DNA of 64,000 nucleotides, from assembly GCA_947623455.1 (NCBI GenBank), contig OX392527.1, positions 5,762,001-5,826,000 of the forward strand, given 5' to 3'. The notes under the pieces are model-generated. The model made no database searches. It was not told where the DNA came from and saw only the letters and a program-made list of their open reading frames with translations. Below, one piece after another: positions 1 to 13,804 of the stretch; the first letter of the stretch is position 1; each line of letters starts with the position of its first letter. The position numbers and the translations under genes were made by a program. The DNA is from Mimachlamys varia (Eukaryota > Mollusca > Bivalvia > Pectinida > Pectinidae).

Positions 1-3000
1 ACAGTGTAATACAGACGTTTAATAGTCCCGTCTAGCCACAGTCTTACACAGTGTAGACGTTAAATAGTCCCATCTAGCCACAGTATTACACAGTGTAGAC
101 GTTAAATAGTCCCGTCTAGCCACAGTCTGGTACAGTGTAATACAGACGTTAAATAGTCCCATCTAGCCACAGTCTGGTACAGTGTAATACAGTCGTTAAA
201 TATTCCCCTCTAGCCACATTCTTACACAGTGTAATACATACGTTAAATAGTCTCGTCTAGCCACAGTATTACACAGTGTAGACGTTAAATAGTCCCATCT
301 ATCCATTGTCTTACACAGTGTAATACAGATGGTTATATGTCCCGTCTAGCCACAGTCTTACACAGTGTAATACAGACGTTAAATAGTCCCATCTAGCCAC
401 AGTCTTACACAGTGTAATACAGATGGTTATATGTCCCGTCTAGCCACATTCTTACACAGTGTAATACAGACGTTAAAAAGTCCCATCTAGCCACAGTCTG
501 GTACAGTGTAATACAGTCATTAAATAGTCCCATCTAGCCACAGTCTTACACAGTGTAATACAGACGTTAAATAGTCCCATCTAGCCACAGTCTGGTACAG
601 TGTAATACATACGGTAAAATAGTCCCATCTAGCCTCAGTCTTACACAGTGTAATACAGACGTTAAATAGTACCCAACAAGCCACACTCATGAACAGTGTA
701 ATACAGACGGTAAAATAGTCCCATCTAGCCACAGTCTGGTACAGTGTAATACAGATGTTAAATAGTCCCATCTAGCCACAGTATTACACAGTGTAATACA
801 TACGGTAAAATAGTCCCATCTAGCCACAGTCTTACACAGTGTAGACGTTAAATAGTCCCGTCTAGCCACAGTATTACACAGTGTAGACGTTAAATAGTCT
901 CGTCTAGCCACAGTATTACACAGTGTAGACGTTAAATAGTCCCATCTAGCCACAGTCTTACACAGTGTAATACAGATGGTTATATGTCCCGTCTAGCCAC
1001 AGTCTTACACAGTGTAATACAGACGTTAAATAGTCCCATCTAGCCACATTCTTACACAGTGTAATACATACGTTAAATAGTCTCGTCTAGTCACAGTCTT
1101 ACACAGTGTAGACGTTAAATAGTCCCATCTAGCCACAGTCTTACACAGTGTAGACGTTAAATAGTCTCGTCTAGCCACAGTATTACACAGTGTAGACGTT
1201 AAATAGTCCCATCTAGCCACAGTCTTACACAGTGTAATACAGACGTTAAATAGTCCCATCTAGCCACAGTATTACACAGTGTAATACATACGGTAAAATA
1301 GTCCCATCTTGCCACAGTCTTACACATTGTAATACAGACGTTAAATAGTACCCAACAAGCCACACTCATGAACAGTGAAATACAGACGGTAAAATAGTCC
1401 CATCTAGCCACAGTCTTACGCAGTGTGTATACAGACGTTAAATAGTCCCATCTAGCCACAGTCTTACACAGTGTAATACATACGGTAAAATAGTACCCAA
1501 CAAGCCACAGTCTTACACAGTGTAATACAGACGGTAAAATAGAACCCAACAAGCCACACTCATGAACAGTGTAATACATACGGTTAAATAGTCCCCACAA
1601 GCCACAGTCTTACACAGTGTAATACAGACGGTAAAATAGTACCCAACAAGCCACACTCATGAACAGTGTAATACATACGTTAAATAGTACCCAACAAGCC
1701 ACACTCGTGTACAGTGTAATACAGACGTTAAATAGTCCCCACAAGCCACACTCAGGTACAGTGTAATACAGACGTTAAAAATAGTACCCAACAAGCCACA
1801 GTCTGTTACAGTGTAATACAGACGTTAAATAGTCCCGTCTAGCCACAGTCTTACACAGTGTAGACGTTAAATAGTCCCATCTAGCCACAGTATTACACAG
1901 TGTAGACGTTAAATAGTCCCGTCTAGCCACAGTCTGGTACAGTGTAATACAGACGTTAAATAGTCCCATCTAGCCACAGTCTGGTACAGTGTAATACAGT
2001 CGTTAAATATTCCCCTCTAGCCACATTCTTACACAGTGTAATACATATGTTAAATAGTCTCGTCTAGCCACAGTATTACACAGTGTAGACGTTAAATAGT
2101 CCCATCTATCCATAGTCTTACACAGTGTAATACAGATGGTTATATGTCCCGTCTAGCCACAGTCTTACACAGTGTAATACATACGTTAAATAGTCCCATC
2201 TAGCCACAGTCTTACACAGTGTAATACAGATGGCTATATGTCCCGTCTAGCCACATTCTTACACAGTGTAATACAGACGTTAAAAAGTCCCATCTAGCCA
2301 CAGTCTGGTACAGTGTAATACAGTCATTAAATAGTCCCATCTAGCCACAGTCTTACACAGTGTAATACAGACGTTAAATAGTCCCATCTAGCCACAGTCT
2401 GGTACAGTGTAATACATACGGTAAAATAGTCCCATCTAGCCTTAGTCTTACACAGTGTAATACAGACGTTAAATAGTACCCAACAAGCCACACTCATGAA
2501 CAGTGTAATACAGACGGTAAAATAGTCCCATCTAGCCACAGTCTGGTACAGTGTAATACAGATGTTAAATAGTCCCATCTAGCCACAGTATTACACAGTG
2601 TAATACATAAGGTAAAATAGTCCCATCTAGCCACAGTCTTACACAGTGTAGACGTTAAATAGTCCCGTCTAGCCACAGTATTACACAGTGTAGACGTTAA
2701 ATAGTCCCATCTAGCCACAGTCTTACACAGTGTAATACAGATGGTTATATGTCCCGTCTAGCCACAGTCTTACACAGTGTAATACAGACGTTAAATAGTC
2801 CCATCTAGCCACATTCTTACACAGTGTAATACATACGTTAAATAGTCTCGTCTAGCCACAGTCTTACACAGTGTAGACGTTAAATAGTCTCGTCTAGCCA
2901 CAGTATTACACAGTGTAGACGTTAAATAGTCCCATCTAGCCACAGTCTTACACAGTGTAATACAGACGTTAAATAGTCCCATCTAGCCACAGTATTACAC

Positions 3001-6000
3001 AGTGTAATACATACGGTAAAATAGTCCCATCTTGCCACAGTCTTACACATTGTAATACAGACGTTAAATAGTACCCAACAAGCCACACTCATAAACAGTG
3101 TAATACAGACGGTAAAATAGTCCCATCTAGCCACAGTCTGGTACAGTGTAATACAGACGTTAAATAGTCCCATCTAGCCACAGTCTTACGCAGTGTAATA
3201 CAGACGTTAAATAGTCCCATCTAGCTACAGTCTTACACAGTGTAATACATACGGTAAAATAGTACCCAACAAGCCACAGTCTTACACAGTGTAATACAGA
3301 CGGTAAAATAGTACCCAACAAGCCACACTCATGAACAGTGTAATACATACGGTTAAATAGTCCCCACAAGCCACAGTCTTACACAGTGTAATACAGACGG
3401 TAAAATAGTACCCAACAAGCCACACTCATGAACAGTGTAATACATACGTTAAATAGTACCCAACAAGCCACACTCGTGTACAGTGTAATACAGACGTTAA
3501 ATAGTCCCCACAAGCCACACTCAGGTACAGTGTAATACAGACGTTAAATAGTACCCAACAAGCCACAGTCTGTTACAGTGTAATACAGACGTTAAATAGT
3601 CCCGTCTAGCCACAGTCTTACACAGTGTAGACGTTAAATAGTCCCATCTAGCCACAGTATTACACAGTGTAGACGTTAAATAGTCCCGTCTAGCCACAGT
3701 CTGGTACAGTGTAATACAGACGTTAAATAGTCCCATCTAGCCACAGTCTGGTACAGTGTAATACAGTCGTTAAATATTCCCCTCTAGCCACATTCTTACA
3801 CAGTGTAATACATACGTTAAATAGTCTCGTCTAGCCACAGTCTTACACAGTGTAGACGTTAAATAGTCCCATCTAGCCACAGTCTTACACAGTGTAGACG
3901 TTAAATAGTCTCGTCTAGCCACAGTATTACACAGTGTAGACGTTAAATAGTCCCATCTAGCCACAGTCTTACACAGTGTAATACAGATGGTTATATGTCC
4001 CGTCTAGCCACATTCTTACACAGTGTAGACGTTAAATAGTCCCGTCTAGCCACAGTCTGGTACAGTGTAATACAGACGTTAAATAGTCCCATCTAGCCAC
4101 AGTCTGGTACAGTGTAATACAGTCGTTAAATATTCCCCTCTAGCCACATTCTTACACAGTGTAATACATACGTTAAATAGTCTCGTCTAGTCACAGTCTT
4201 ACACAGTGTAGACGTTAAATAGTCCCATCTAGCCACAGTCTTACACAGTGTAGACGTTAAATAGTCTCGTCTAGCCACAGTATTACACAGTGTAGACGTT
4301 AAATAGTCCCATCTAGCCACAGTCTTACACAGTGTAATACAGACGTTAAATAGTCCCATCTAGCCACAGTATTACACAGTGTAATACATACGGTAAAATA
4401 GTCCCATCTTGCCACAGTCTTACACATTGTAATACAGACGTTAAATAGTACCCAACAAGCCACACTCATGAACAGTGAAATACAGACGGTAAAATAGTCC
4501 CATCTAGCCACAGTCTGGTACAGTGTAATACAGACGTTAAATAGTCCCATCTAGCCACAGTCTTACGCAGTGTGTATACAGACGTTAAATAGTCCCATCT
4601 AGCCACAGTCTTACACAGTGTAATACATACGGTAAAATAGTACCCAACAAGCCACAGTCTTACACAGTGTAATACAGACGGTAAAATAGTACCCAACAAG
4701 CCACACTCATGAACAGTGTAATACATACGGTTAAATAGTCCCCACAAGCCACAGTCTTACACAGTGTAATACAGACGGTAAAATAGTACCCAACAAGCCA
4801 CACTCATGAACAGTGTAATACATACGTTAAATAGTACCCAACAAGCCACACTCGTGTACAGTGTAATACAGACGTTAAATAGTCCCCACAAGCCACACTC
4901 AGGTACAGTGTAATACAGACATTAAATAGTACCCAACAAGCCACAGTCTGTTACAGTGTAATACAGACGTTAAATAGTCCCGTCTAGCCACAGTCTTACA
5001 CAGTGTAGACGTTAAATAGTCCCATCTAGCCACAGTATTACACAGTGTAGACGTTAAATAGTCCCGTCTAGCCACAGTCTGGTACAGTGTAATACAGACG
5101 TTAAATAGTCCCATCTAGCCACAGTCTGGTACAGTGTAATACAGTCGTTAAATATTCCCCTCTAGCCACATTCTTACACAGTGTAATACATACGTTAAAT
5201 AGTCTCGTCTAGCCACAGTATTACACAGTGTAGACGTTAAATAGTCCCATCTATCCATAGTCTTACACAGTGTAATACAGATGGTTATATGTCCCGTCTA
5301 GCCACAGTCTTACACAGTGTAATACAGACGTTAAATAGTCCCATCTAGCCACAGTCTTACACAGTGTAATACAGATGGTTATATGTCCCGTCTAGCCACA
5401 TTCTTACACAGTGTAATACAGACGTTAAAAAGTCCCATCTAGCCACAGTCTGGTACAGTGTAATACAGTCATTAAATAGTCCCATCTAGCCACAGTCTTA
5501 CACAGTGTAATACAGACGTTAAATAGTCCCATCTAGCCACAGTCTGGTACAGTGTAATACATACGGTAAAATAGTCCCAACTAGCCTCAGTCTTACACAG
5601 TGTAATACAGACGTTAAATAGTACCCAACAAGCCACACTCATGAACAGTGTAATACAGACGGTAAAATAGTCCCATCTAGCCACAGTCTGGTACAGTGTA
5701 ATACAGATGTTAAATAGTCCCATCTAGCCACAGTATTACACAGTGTAATACATAAGGTAAAATAGTCCCATCTAGCCACAGTCTTACACAGTGTAGACGT
5801 TAAATAGTCCCGTCTAGCCACAGTATTACACAGTGTAGACGTTAAATAGTCCCATCTAGCCACAGTCTTACACAGTGTAATACAGATGGTTATATGTCCC
5901 GTCTAGCCACAGTCTTACACAGTGTAATACAGACGTTAAATAGTCCCATCTAGCCACATTCTTACACAGTGTAATACATACGTTAAATAGTCTCGTCTAG

Positions 6001-7791
6001 CCACAGTCTTACACAGTGTAGACGTTAAATAGTCCCATCTAGCCACAGTCTTACACAGTGTAGACGTTAAATAGTCTCGTCTAGCCACAGTATTACACAG
6101 TGTAGACGTTAAATAGTCCCATCTAGCCACAGTCTTACACAGTGTAATACAGACGTTAAATAGTCCCATCTAGCCACAGTATTACACAGTGTAATACATA
6201 CGGTAAAATAGTCCCATCTTGCCACAGTCTTACACATTGTAATACAGACGTTAAATAGTACCCAACAAGCCACACTCATGAACAGTGTAATACAGACGGT
6301 AAAATAGTCCCATCTAGCCACAGTCTGGTACAGTGTAATACAGACGTTAAATAGTCCCATCTAGCCACAGTCTTACGCAGTGTAATACAGACGTTAAATA
6401 GTCCCATCTAGCCACAGTCTTACACAGTGTAATACATACGGTAAAATAGTACCCAACAAGCCACAGTCTTACACAGTGTAATACAGACGGTAAAATAGTA
6501 CCCAACAAGCCACACTCATGAACAGTGTAATACATATGGTTAAATAGTCCCCACAAGCCACAGTCTTACACAGTGTAATACAGACGGTAAAATAGTACCC
6601 AACAAGCCACACTCATGAACAGTGTAATACATACGTTAAATAGTACCCAACAAGCCACACTCGTGTACAGTGTAATACAGACGTTAAATAGTCCCCACAA
6701 GCCACACTCAGGTACAGTGTAATACAGACGTTAAATAGTACCCAACAAGCCACAGTCTGTTACAGTGTAATACAGACGTTAAATAGTCCCGTCTAGCCAC
6801 AGTCTTACACAGTGTAGACGTTAAATAGTCCCATCTAGCCACAGTATTACACAGTGTAGACGTTAAATAGTCCCGTCTAGCCACAGTCTGGTACAGTGTA
6901 ATACAGACGTTAAATAGTCCCATCTAGCCACAGTCTGGTACAGTGTAATACAGTCGTTAAATATTCCCCTCTTGCCACATTCTTACACAGTGTAATACAT
7001 ACGTTAAATAGTCTCGTCTAGCCATAGTATTACACAGTGTAGACGTTAAATAGTCCCATCTATCCATAGTCTTACACAGTGTAATACAGATGGTTATATG
7101 TCCCATCTAGCCACAGTCTTACACAGTGTAATACAGATGTTAAATAGTCCCATCTAGCCATAGTCTTACACAGTGTAATACAGATGGTTATATGTCCCGT
7201 CTAGCCACATTCTTACACAGTGTAATACAGACGTTAAAAAGTCCCATCTAGCCACAGTCTGGTACAGTGTAATACAGTCATTAAATAGTCCCATCTAGCC
7301 ACAGTCTTACACAGTGTAATACAGACGTTAAATAGTCCCATCTAGCCACAGTCTGGTACAGTGTAATACATACGGTAAAATAGTCCCATCTAGCCTCAGT
7401 CTTACACAGTGTAATACAGACGTTAAATAGTACCCAACAAGCCACACTCATGAACAGTGTAATACAGACGGTAAAATAGTCCCATCTAGCCACAGTCTGG
7501 TACAGTGTAATACAGATGTTAAATAGTCCCATCTAGCCACAGTATTACACAGTGTAATACATACGGTAAAATAGTCCCATCTAGCCACAGTCTTACACAG
7601 TGTAGACGTTAAATAGTCCCGTCTAGCCACAGTATTACACAGTGTAGACGTTAAATAGTCCCATCTAGCCACAGTCTTACACAGTGTAATACAGATGGTT
7701 ATATGTCCCGTCTAGCCACAGTCTTACACAGTGTAATACAGACGGTTAAATAGTCCCCACAAGCCACACTCGTGTACAGTGTAATATAGAC
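1..7791. repeat. Higher-order satellite of about 47-bp monomers (truncated by window start)
   Basis: Monomers are about 47 bp, with key words GTAATACAGACGTTAAATAG and TAGCCACAGTCTTACAC. A shorter class of about 42 bp lacks the ATACA segment. Another class carries ACCCAACAAGCCACACTC. Monomer classes recur in fixed order. A marker reading ATCCAT occurs at 301, 2108, 5253 and 7062, so spacings are 1807, 3145 and 1809 bp. The larger gap equals one block plus about 1336 bp. Short open frames on the minus strand are by-products of the repeat. Confidence 0.95.
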
Positions 7792-7794
7792 ATC

Positions 7795-8995
7795 GTTTGG
7801 ATGGTGTTTGGGCCTTGGTTTGGATGGTGTTTGGGTCTTGGTTTGGATGGTATTTGGGCCTTGGTTTGGATGGTATTTGGGCCTTGATTTGGATGGTGTT
7901 TGGGTCTTGGTTTGGATGGTATTTTGGCCTTGGTTTGGATGGTATTTGGGCCTGAATTTGGATGGTGTTTGGGCCTTGGTTTGTATGTTGTTTGGGCCTT
8001 GATTTGGATGGTATTTGGGCCTTGGTTTGGATGGTATTTGGGCCTTGATTTGGATGGTGTTTGGGCCTTGGTTAGGATGGTATTTGGGCCTTGATTTGGA
8101 TGGTGTTTGGGCCTTGATTTGGATGGTGTTTGGGTCTTGATTTGGATGGTATTTGGGCCTTGGTTTGGATGGTGTTTAGGCCTTGATTTGGATGGTGTTT
8201 GGGCCTTGGTTTGTATGTTGTTTGGGCCTTTGTTTGGATGGTGTTTTGGCCTTTGTTTGGATGGTGTTTAGGCCTTGGTTTGGATGGTATTTGGGCCTTG
8301 ATTTGGATGGTATTTGGGCCTTGATTTGTATGGTATTTGGGCCTTGGTTTTGATGGTATTTGGGCCTTGGTTTGGATGGTGTTTGGGCCTTGATTTGGAT
8401 GGTATTTGGGCCTTGATTTGGATGGTATTTGGGCCTTGGTTTGGATGGTGTTTGGGCCTTGATTTGGATGGTATTTGGGCCTTGATTTGGATGGTGTTTG
8501 GGCCTTGGTTTGTATGTTGTTTAAGCCTTGGTTTGGATGGTGTTTGGGCCTTGTTTGTATGGTGTTTGGGCCTTGGTTTGGATGGTGTTTGGGCCTTTGT
8601 TTGGATGGTGTTTGGGCCTTGATTTGGATGGTATTTGGGCCTTGGTTTGGATGGTGTTTGGGCCTTGATTTGGATGGTATTTGGGCCTTTGTTTGGATGG
8701 TATTTGGGCCTTGGTTTGGATGGTGTTTAGGCCTTGGTTTGGATGGTGTTTGGGCCTTGTTTGTATGGTGTTTGGGCCTTGGTTTGGATGGTGTTTGGGC
8801 CTTTGTTTGGATGGTGTTTGGGCCTTGGTTTGGATTGTGTTTGGGCCTTGATTTGGATGGTGTTTGGGCCTTTGTTTGGATGGTGTTTGGGCCTTTGTTT
8901 GGATGGTGTTTGGGCCTTGGTTTGGGCCTTGGTTTGGATGGTATTTGGGCCTTGGTTTGGATGGTGTTTGGGCCTTTGTTTGGATGATGTTTGGA
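7795..8995. repeat. 23-bp G/T-rich minisatellite, about 52 copies
   Basis: The unit contains TTTGGGCCTTGGTTTGGATGG. The plus strand is almost only G and T apart from the CC pair. Runs of two and three G could support two-tier G-quadruplexes. Open frames on both strands (Trp/Gly/Leu-rich on plus) come from the repeat. It follows the 47-bp satellite directly. Confidence 0.95.
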
Positions 8996-9480
8996 CTGTC
9001 ATTTCGAGTCGTGATGGTACATACAATAAACCACTTGACCTAGCTATGTAAAGCACCCTTTGGATTGTATATGTGTTTATGGCACCACTCATGGTTTATA
9101 GATAGACATAGTGATTGCAATTCTACTAAACAGTCTTGTCCAACCTCTGACTGGATTTGTAGTTCTCTATCTTCAGCCTGTTTTCCAGTTTTTAATTCTG
9201 TCCCCTAATCTGCTCTGATAGATAAGCTGAGCCCCTAAGGAGGTGTTAAGTAGCCTGGGATAGCAGTCACATACAGTTCCTTGTACAATATAATGTTTGT
9301 TGAGCATTTTGTAGGCAACTACTAATTTTTGCCCACAACTCTCATTTATGACTTTTGAAATTTGCTCCATCAAGTTAACTCCTATAGCTACCTAAAAGCA
9401 TTACATTGTACAGTCTACTTTGTCATTGTAAATTTTCTTTCCCGTAAAATATAGTAATCAAGCATGAACTGCTGCCTGAT
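8996..9480. other. Non-repetitive stretch, no gene seen
   Basis: This is unique-looking, AT-rich sequence between the 23-bp array and older dispersed repeats. I see no exon with family motifs, no RNA gene and no strong regulatory signal. Confidence 0.5.
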
Positions 9481-9529
9481 CGAAATTTATATATATACCC
9501 TAACTTAGGTAAGTGAGGTATATAGTAAT

Positions 9530-9765
9530 CACTTTCTCATGATCCCTTGGACAGATTAGGTTCATGTTTACACCACAGCATCACACTATCATGTTTTCCA
9601 CCTGATTAGATTTTGGTGGTCAGCGTTTGGAATATAACGCTTGTTCAACAAATATCTTATGAACCCATGAACAAATTTATATAAACACCATGGTATCAAA
9701 GCATTAAGTGTTATCCCTGAATAGATTTTGGTGGTCATCAATCAAGGTGAAAGGGTCAATGGTCA
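9530..9765 (+). repeat. Two divergent copies of a dispersed repeat
   Basis: The words AGATTTTGGTGGTCA occur at about 9609 and 9724, each preceded by related text (CATGATCCCTTGGACA near 9538; GAACCCATGAACAAATTTAT near 9661). The second copy ends in GGTCAATGGTCAC. This looks like an old interspersed repeat in two partial tandem copies. The family is not identified. Confidence 0.5.
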
Positions 9766-9940
9766 CACAGGGGGGTTGTCTTTGTGAGCCACCCACCCCG
9801 GCTCACTTGGACTTCATTAGCCAATGATAGTATAACATGCAGGAGAAAATGAGAAAATGTAGCGGGCTCAAACCCGGGACCCTCCAAACTCCCGGACGAA
9901 CTCTCTATAACTGAGCTACCTGGTCGCCTAATATCGACCC
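9750..9940 (-). mobile_element. tRNA-derived SINE, minus strand
   Basis: On the minus strand the segment from about 9932 to 9855 reads like a tRNA head. It has GCGACCAGGTAGCTCAGT with an A-box-like TAGCTCAGT..AGAG and a B box GGGTTTGAGCCC. The 5' GCGACCA does not pair with the bases after the T arm, so it is not a working tRNA. The tail continues through TTTTCTCATTTTCTCCTGC. The 3' end is not clearly defined. Confidence 0.65.
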
Positions 9941-10742
9941 AGTCCAGTTAAACTACAATGGTGGTTATTCAGTAAACCCTGTATCTGTGGGTTATTAGTC
10001 CGTCCTTGAACAATACTTTTGTACATTGTGGTTATTTTTGGAGAAGAGCTGGATGGATCATTCTAAATTTCACACAAAAGTTTCCTTGGTCCTTGTGGTA
10101 TTTTCGGACTGATCTGAAAAATCAGATATGGTCAACAGGCTGCCTGTCTTTGATTTGACAGTTAAAAAACTAGGAAAATTTATGTATTGCATTCTCTTAA
10201 GAGGGATTTCAAATTTAATATAATGAAGAGCAAATAAAAGGAAAGAAGAGAAAAAGATCTTCAACTTTGAAAGAACAAATTATAACTGATGAAGCTTATC
10301 AATGGTGGGCACCAAGATTTCTCTTGGATGTTGTTTGATATAGATGTGTACGTCATAGAAGTCCGATTTATTTTTTCTCTGTAAGAAGGGAACTCTACTG
10401 ATAGAGTGATGAAGCACTTTGCCTGTGTAAGACAACCTTATATGATAAGTAAGCAGCTACATGGTGGCTAACCAACTTGTATGTTAATCACGAACCAGGT
10501 AGTTGTTTGTAACACAAAGGTTTTATTTTTATTTCGTGGGCTTTGCCAATCTTGTAGAACCGGGTATCTACTAACTAATGATTGGCTCTATGAATGGATC
10601 GCTAAACCTTTTGAAGGTTCTGTTTTGACTTCCTGGTTCGTATATCATTGTATAGAATATTTACATATGTGCCTACTTAGCATTGTGGGGCTTTTGTTGT
10701 CAGGAATCTACACAACCTGCCTGTGTCATGTATAAGGTGCAC
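9941..10742. other. Unique stretch, no gene seen
   Basis: Low-copy sequence between a SINE and the 38-bp array. Short open frames (for example 10481-10735) lack family motifs, and no start context or splice structure suggests a gene. Confidence 0.5.
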
Positions 10743-12448
10743 AGGAGTCATATCATATTACAGACTTATAACAGAGGGGTACACACTGGTTATATCATGT
10801 CAGACCTAACAGTGGGGTACACTGGTTATATCATGTCAGAACTAACAGTGGTACACACTGATTATATCATGTCAGACCTAACAGTGGTACACACTGGTTA
10901 TATCATGTCAGACCTAACAGTGGTACACACTGGTTATATCATGTCAGACCTAACAGAGGGGTACACACTGGTTATATCATGAGAGACCTAACAGAGGGGT
11001 ACACACTGGTTATATCATGTCATACCTAACAGAGGGGTACACACTGGTTATATCATGTCAGACCTAACAGAGGGGTACACACTGGTTATATCATGTCAGA
11101 ACTAACAGTGGTACACACTGGTTATATCATGTCAGACCTAACAGTGGGGTACACACTGGTTATATCATGTCAGACCTAACAGTGGGGTACACACTGGTTA
11201 TATCATGTCAGACCTAACAGAGGGGTACACACTGGTTATATCATGTCAGACCTAGCAGTGGGGTACACACTGGTTATATCATGTCAGACCTAGGGGTACA
11301 CACTGGTTATATCATGTCAGAACTAACAGAGGGATACACACTGGTTATATCATGTCAGACCTAACAGAGGGGTACACACTGGTTATATCATGTCAGACCT
11401 AACAGAGGGGTACACACTGGTTATATCATGTCAGACCTAACAGAGGTACACACTGGTTATATCATGGCAGACCTAACAGAGGGGTACACACTGGTTATAT
11501 CATGTCAGAACTAACAGTGGTATACACTGGTTATATCATGTCAGACCTAACAGTGGGGTACACACTGGTTATATCATGTCAGACCTAACAGTGGGGTACA
11601 CACTGGTTATATCATGTCAGACCTAACAGAGGGGTACACACTGGTTATATCATGTCAGACCTAGCAGTGGGGTACACACTGGTTATATCATGTCAGACCT
11701 AGGGGTACACACTGGTTATATCATGTCAGAACTAACAGAGGGATACACACTGGTTATATCATGTCAGACCTAACAGAGGGGTACACACTGGTTATATCAT
11801 GTCAGACCTAACAGAGGTACACATTGGTTATATCATGTCAGAACTAACAGAGGGGTACACACTGGTTATATCATGTCAGACCTAACAGAGGGGTACACAC
11901 TGGTTATATCATGTCAGACCTAACAGTGGGTACACACTGGTTATATCATGTCAGACCTAACAGTGGGTACACACTGATTATCATGTCAGACCTAACAGAG
12001 GGTACACACTGGTTATATCATGTCAGACCTAACAGTGGGGTACACACTGGTTATATCATGTCAGACCTAACAGGGATACACACTGGTTATATCATGTCAG
12101 AACTAACAGAGGGGTACACACTGGTTATATCATGTCAGAACTAACAGAGGGATACACACTGGTTATATCATGTCAGACCTAACAGAGGGGTACACACTGG
12201 TTATATCAAGTCAGAACTAACAGAGGGGTACACACTGGTTATATCATGTCAGACCTAACAGAGGGGTACACACTGGTTATATCATGTCAGACCTAACAGA
12301 GGGATACATACTGGTCATATAATCTCTTATACCTATGTAAAAGATTTGCATTAATTAGGTGTCAGACCTAACAGAGGGGTACACACTGGTTATATCATGT
12401 CAGACCTAACAGAGGGATACATACTGGTCATATAATCTCTTATACCTA
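10743..12448. repeat. 38-bp minisatellite, about 44 copies
   Basis: The unit contains CACACTGGTTATATCATGTC and AGACCTAACAGAGGGG. Copies differ mainly in the GAGGGG or GTGG segment. Near 12299-12448 a longer segment of about 106 bp is duplicated. The duplication includes the first 22 or so bases of the neighbouring LTR-like element, so the array was still rearranging after that element inserted. Confidence 0.95.
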
Positions 12449-12786
12449 TGTAAAAGATTTGCATTAATTAGGTTGCCTTACAAGTGTGAGCTGTAGGGAA
12501 TTTCCCTTTAGCTCAGTCGGTAGAGCATCGGGCTGGAGAGCCAATGGTCACGGGTTCAAGCCCCAGTGATGGCACTATCTTTATCACTTTTCCTCGTCCT
12601 ATTACAAACTGGTGCCGACGAACCTCACCGTTTCAAGGGGGAGAAGCCTTGGTGGGTCAAAGAACCTGGGTTGGAAATTTAGAAAAAGGGGGAATAGTGT
12701 AAAAGATTTGCATTAATTAGGTTGCCTTACAAGAGTTAACTGTAGGGAATTTCCCTTTAGCTCAGTTGGTAGAGCATCCTTTTACA
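12449..12786 (+). mobile_element. Small LTR (TRIM-like) element with a tRNA-like segment in its LTR
   Basis: A left repeat at 12449-12606 starts TGTAAAAG and ends ATTACA. The internal segment of about 91 bp starts near TGGTGCCGACGAACC at 12610, a plausible primer-binding site. It ends in the polypurine run AGAAAAAGGGGGAATAG, and a second repeat begins at 12698. The repeats match over about 80 bp. The right one is shorter and ends CTTTTACA at 12786, an inverted match to TGTAAAAG. The left copy contains tRNA A- and B-box-like words (TAGCTCAGTCGGTAGAG, GGGTTCAAGCCCC). There is no coding capacity, so it would be non-autonomous. Confidence 0.5.
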
Positions 12787-12897
12787 CCTTTAAGATAGGT
12801 ACACAATTTCTCATCTTGGCTTTCTGGAAGTTTCTTCTGAAATGTCTTCTTTATAATTAAGTATACACTAAAAGTAAAATGATGAAAGACTTTTACA

Positions 12898-13804
12898 CTG
12901 TCCATATCAGGTCTCAAATCAGGGTGAAACTGTCCATAGGTCTCAAATCAGGGTGAAACTGTCCATAGGTCTCAAATCAGGGTGAAACTGTCCATAGGTC
13001 TCAAATCGGGGTGAAACTGTCCATAGGTCTCAAATCAGGGTTTAACTGTCCATAGGTCTCAAATCGGGGTGAAACTGTCCATAGGTCTCAAATCAGGGAG
13101 AAACTGTCCATAGGTCTCAAATCAGGGTGAAACTGTCCATAGGTCTCAAATCAGGGTGAAACTGTCCATAGGTCTCAAATCAGGGTGAAACTGTCCATAG
13201 GTCTCAAATCAGGGTGAAACTGTCCATAGGTCTCAAATCGAGGTGAAACTGTCCATAGGTCTCAAATCAGGGTGACACTGTCCATAGGTCTCAAATCAGG
13301 GTGAAACTGTCCATTAGGTCTCAAATCGGGGAGAAACTGTCCATAGGTCTCAAATCGGGGTGAAACTGTCCATAGGTCTCAAATCGGGGTGAAACTGTCC
13401 ATAGGTCTCAAATCAGGGTTTAACTGTCCATAGGTCTCAAATCAGGGTGAAACTGTCCATAGGTCTCAAATCAGGGTGAAACTGTCCATAGGTCTCAAAT
13501 CAGGGTGAAACTGTCCATAGGTCTCAAATCAGGGAGAAACTGTCCATAGGTCTCAAATCAGGGAGAAACTGTCCATAGGTCTCAAATCAGGGAGAAACTG
13601 TCCATTAGGTCTCAAATCGGGGAGAAACTGTCCATAGGTCTCAAATCAGGGTGAAACTGTCCATAGGTCTCAAATCGAGGTGAAACTGTCCATAGGTCTC
13701 AAATCAGGGTGAAACTGTCCATAGGTCTCAAATCTGGGTGAAACTGTCCATAGGTCTCAAATCAGGGTGAAACTGTCCATAGGTCTCAAATCGGGGTGAA
13801 ACTC
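12898..13804. repeat. 29-bp minisatellite, about 31 copies
   Basis: The unit contains GGTCTCAAATCAGGGTGAAA and CTGTCCATA. Variation is mostly CAGGG versus CGGGG and GTGAA versus GAGAA. The boundaries are sharp. Confidence 0.95.

Noticed and set aside
8727..9092. Minus-strand frame rich in Gln, Pro and Lys
   Set aside because: It is the complement of the 23-bp G/T-rich array running a little into unique sequence; no family features.
12510..12575. A functional tRNA gene
   Set aside because: A and B boxes are present but the acceptor ends do not pair; the segment sits inside an LTR-like repeat with a second partial copy.
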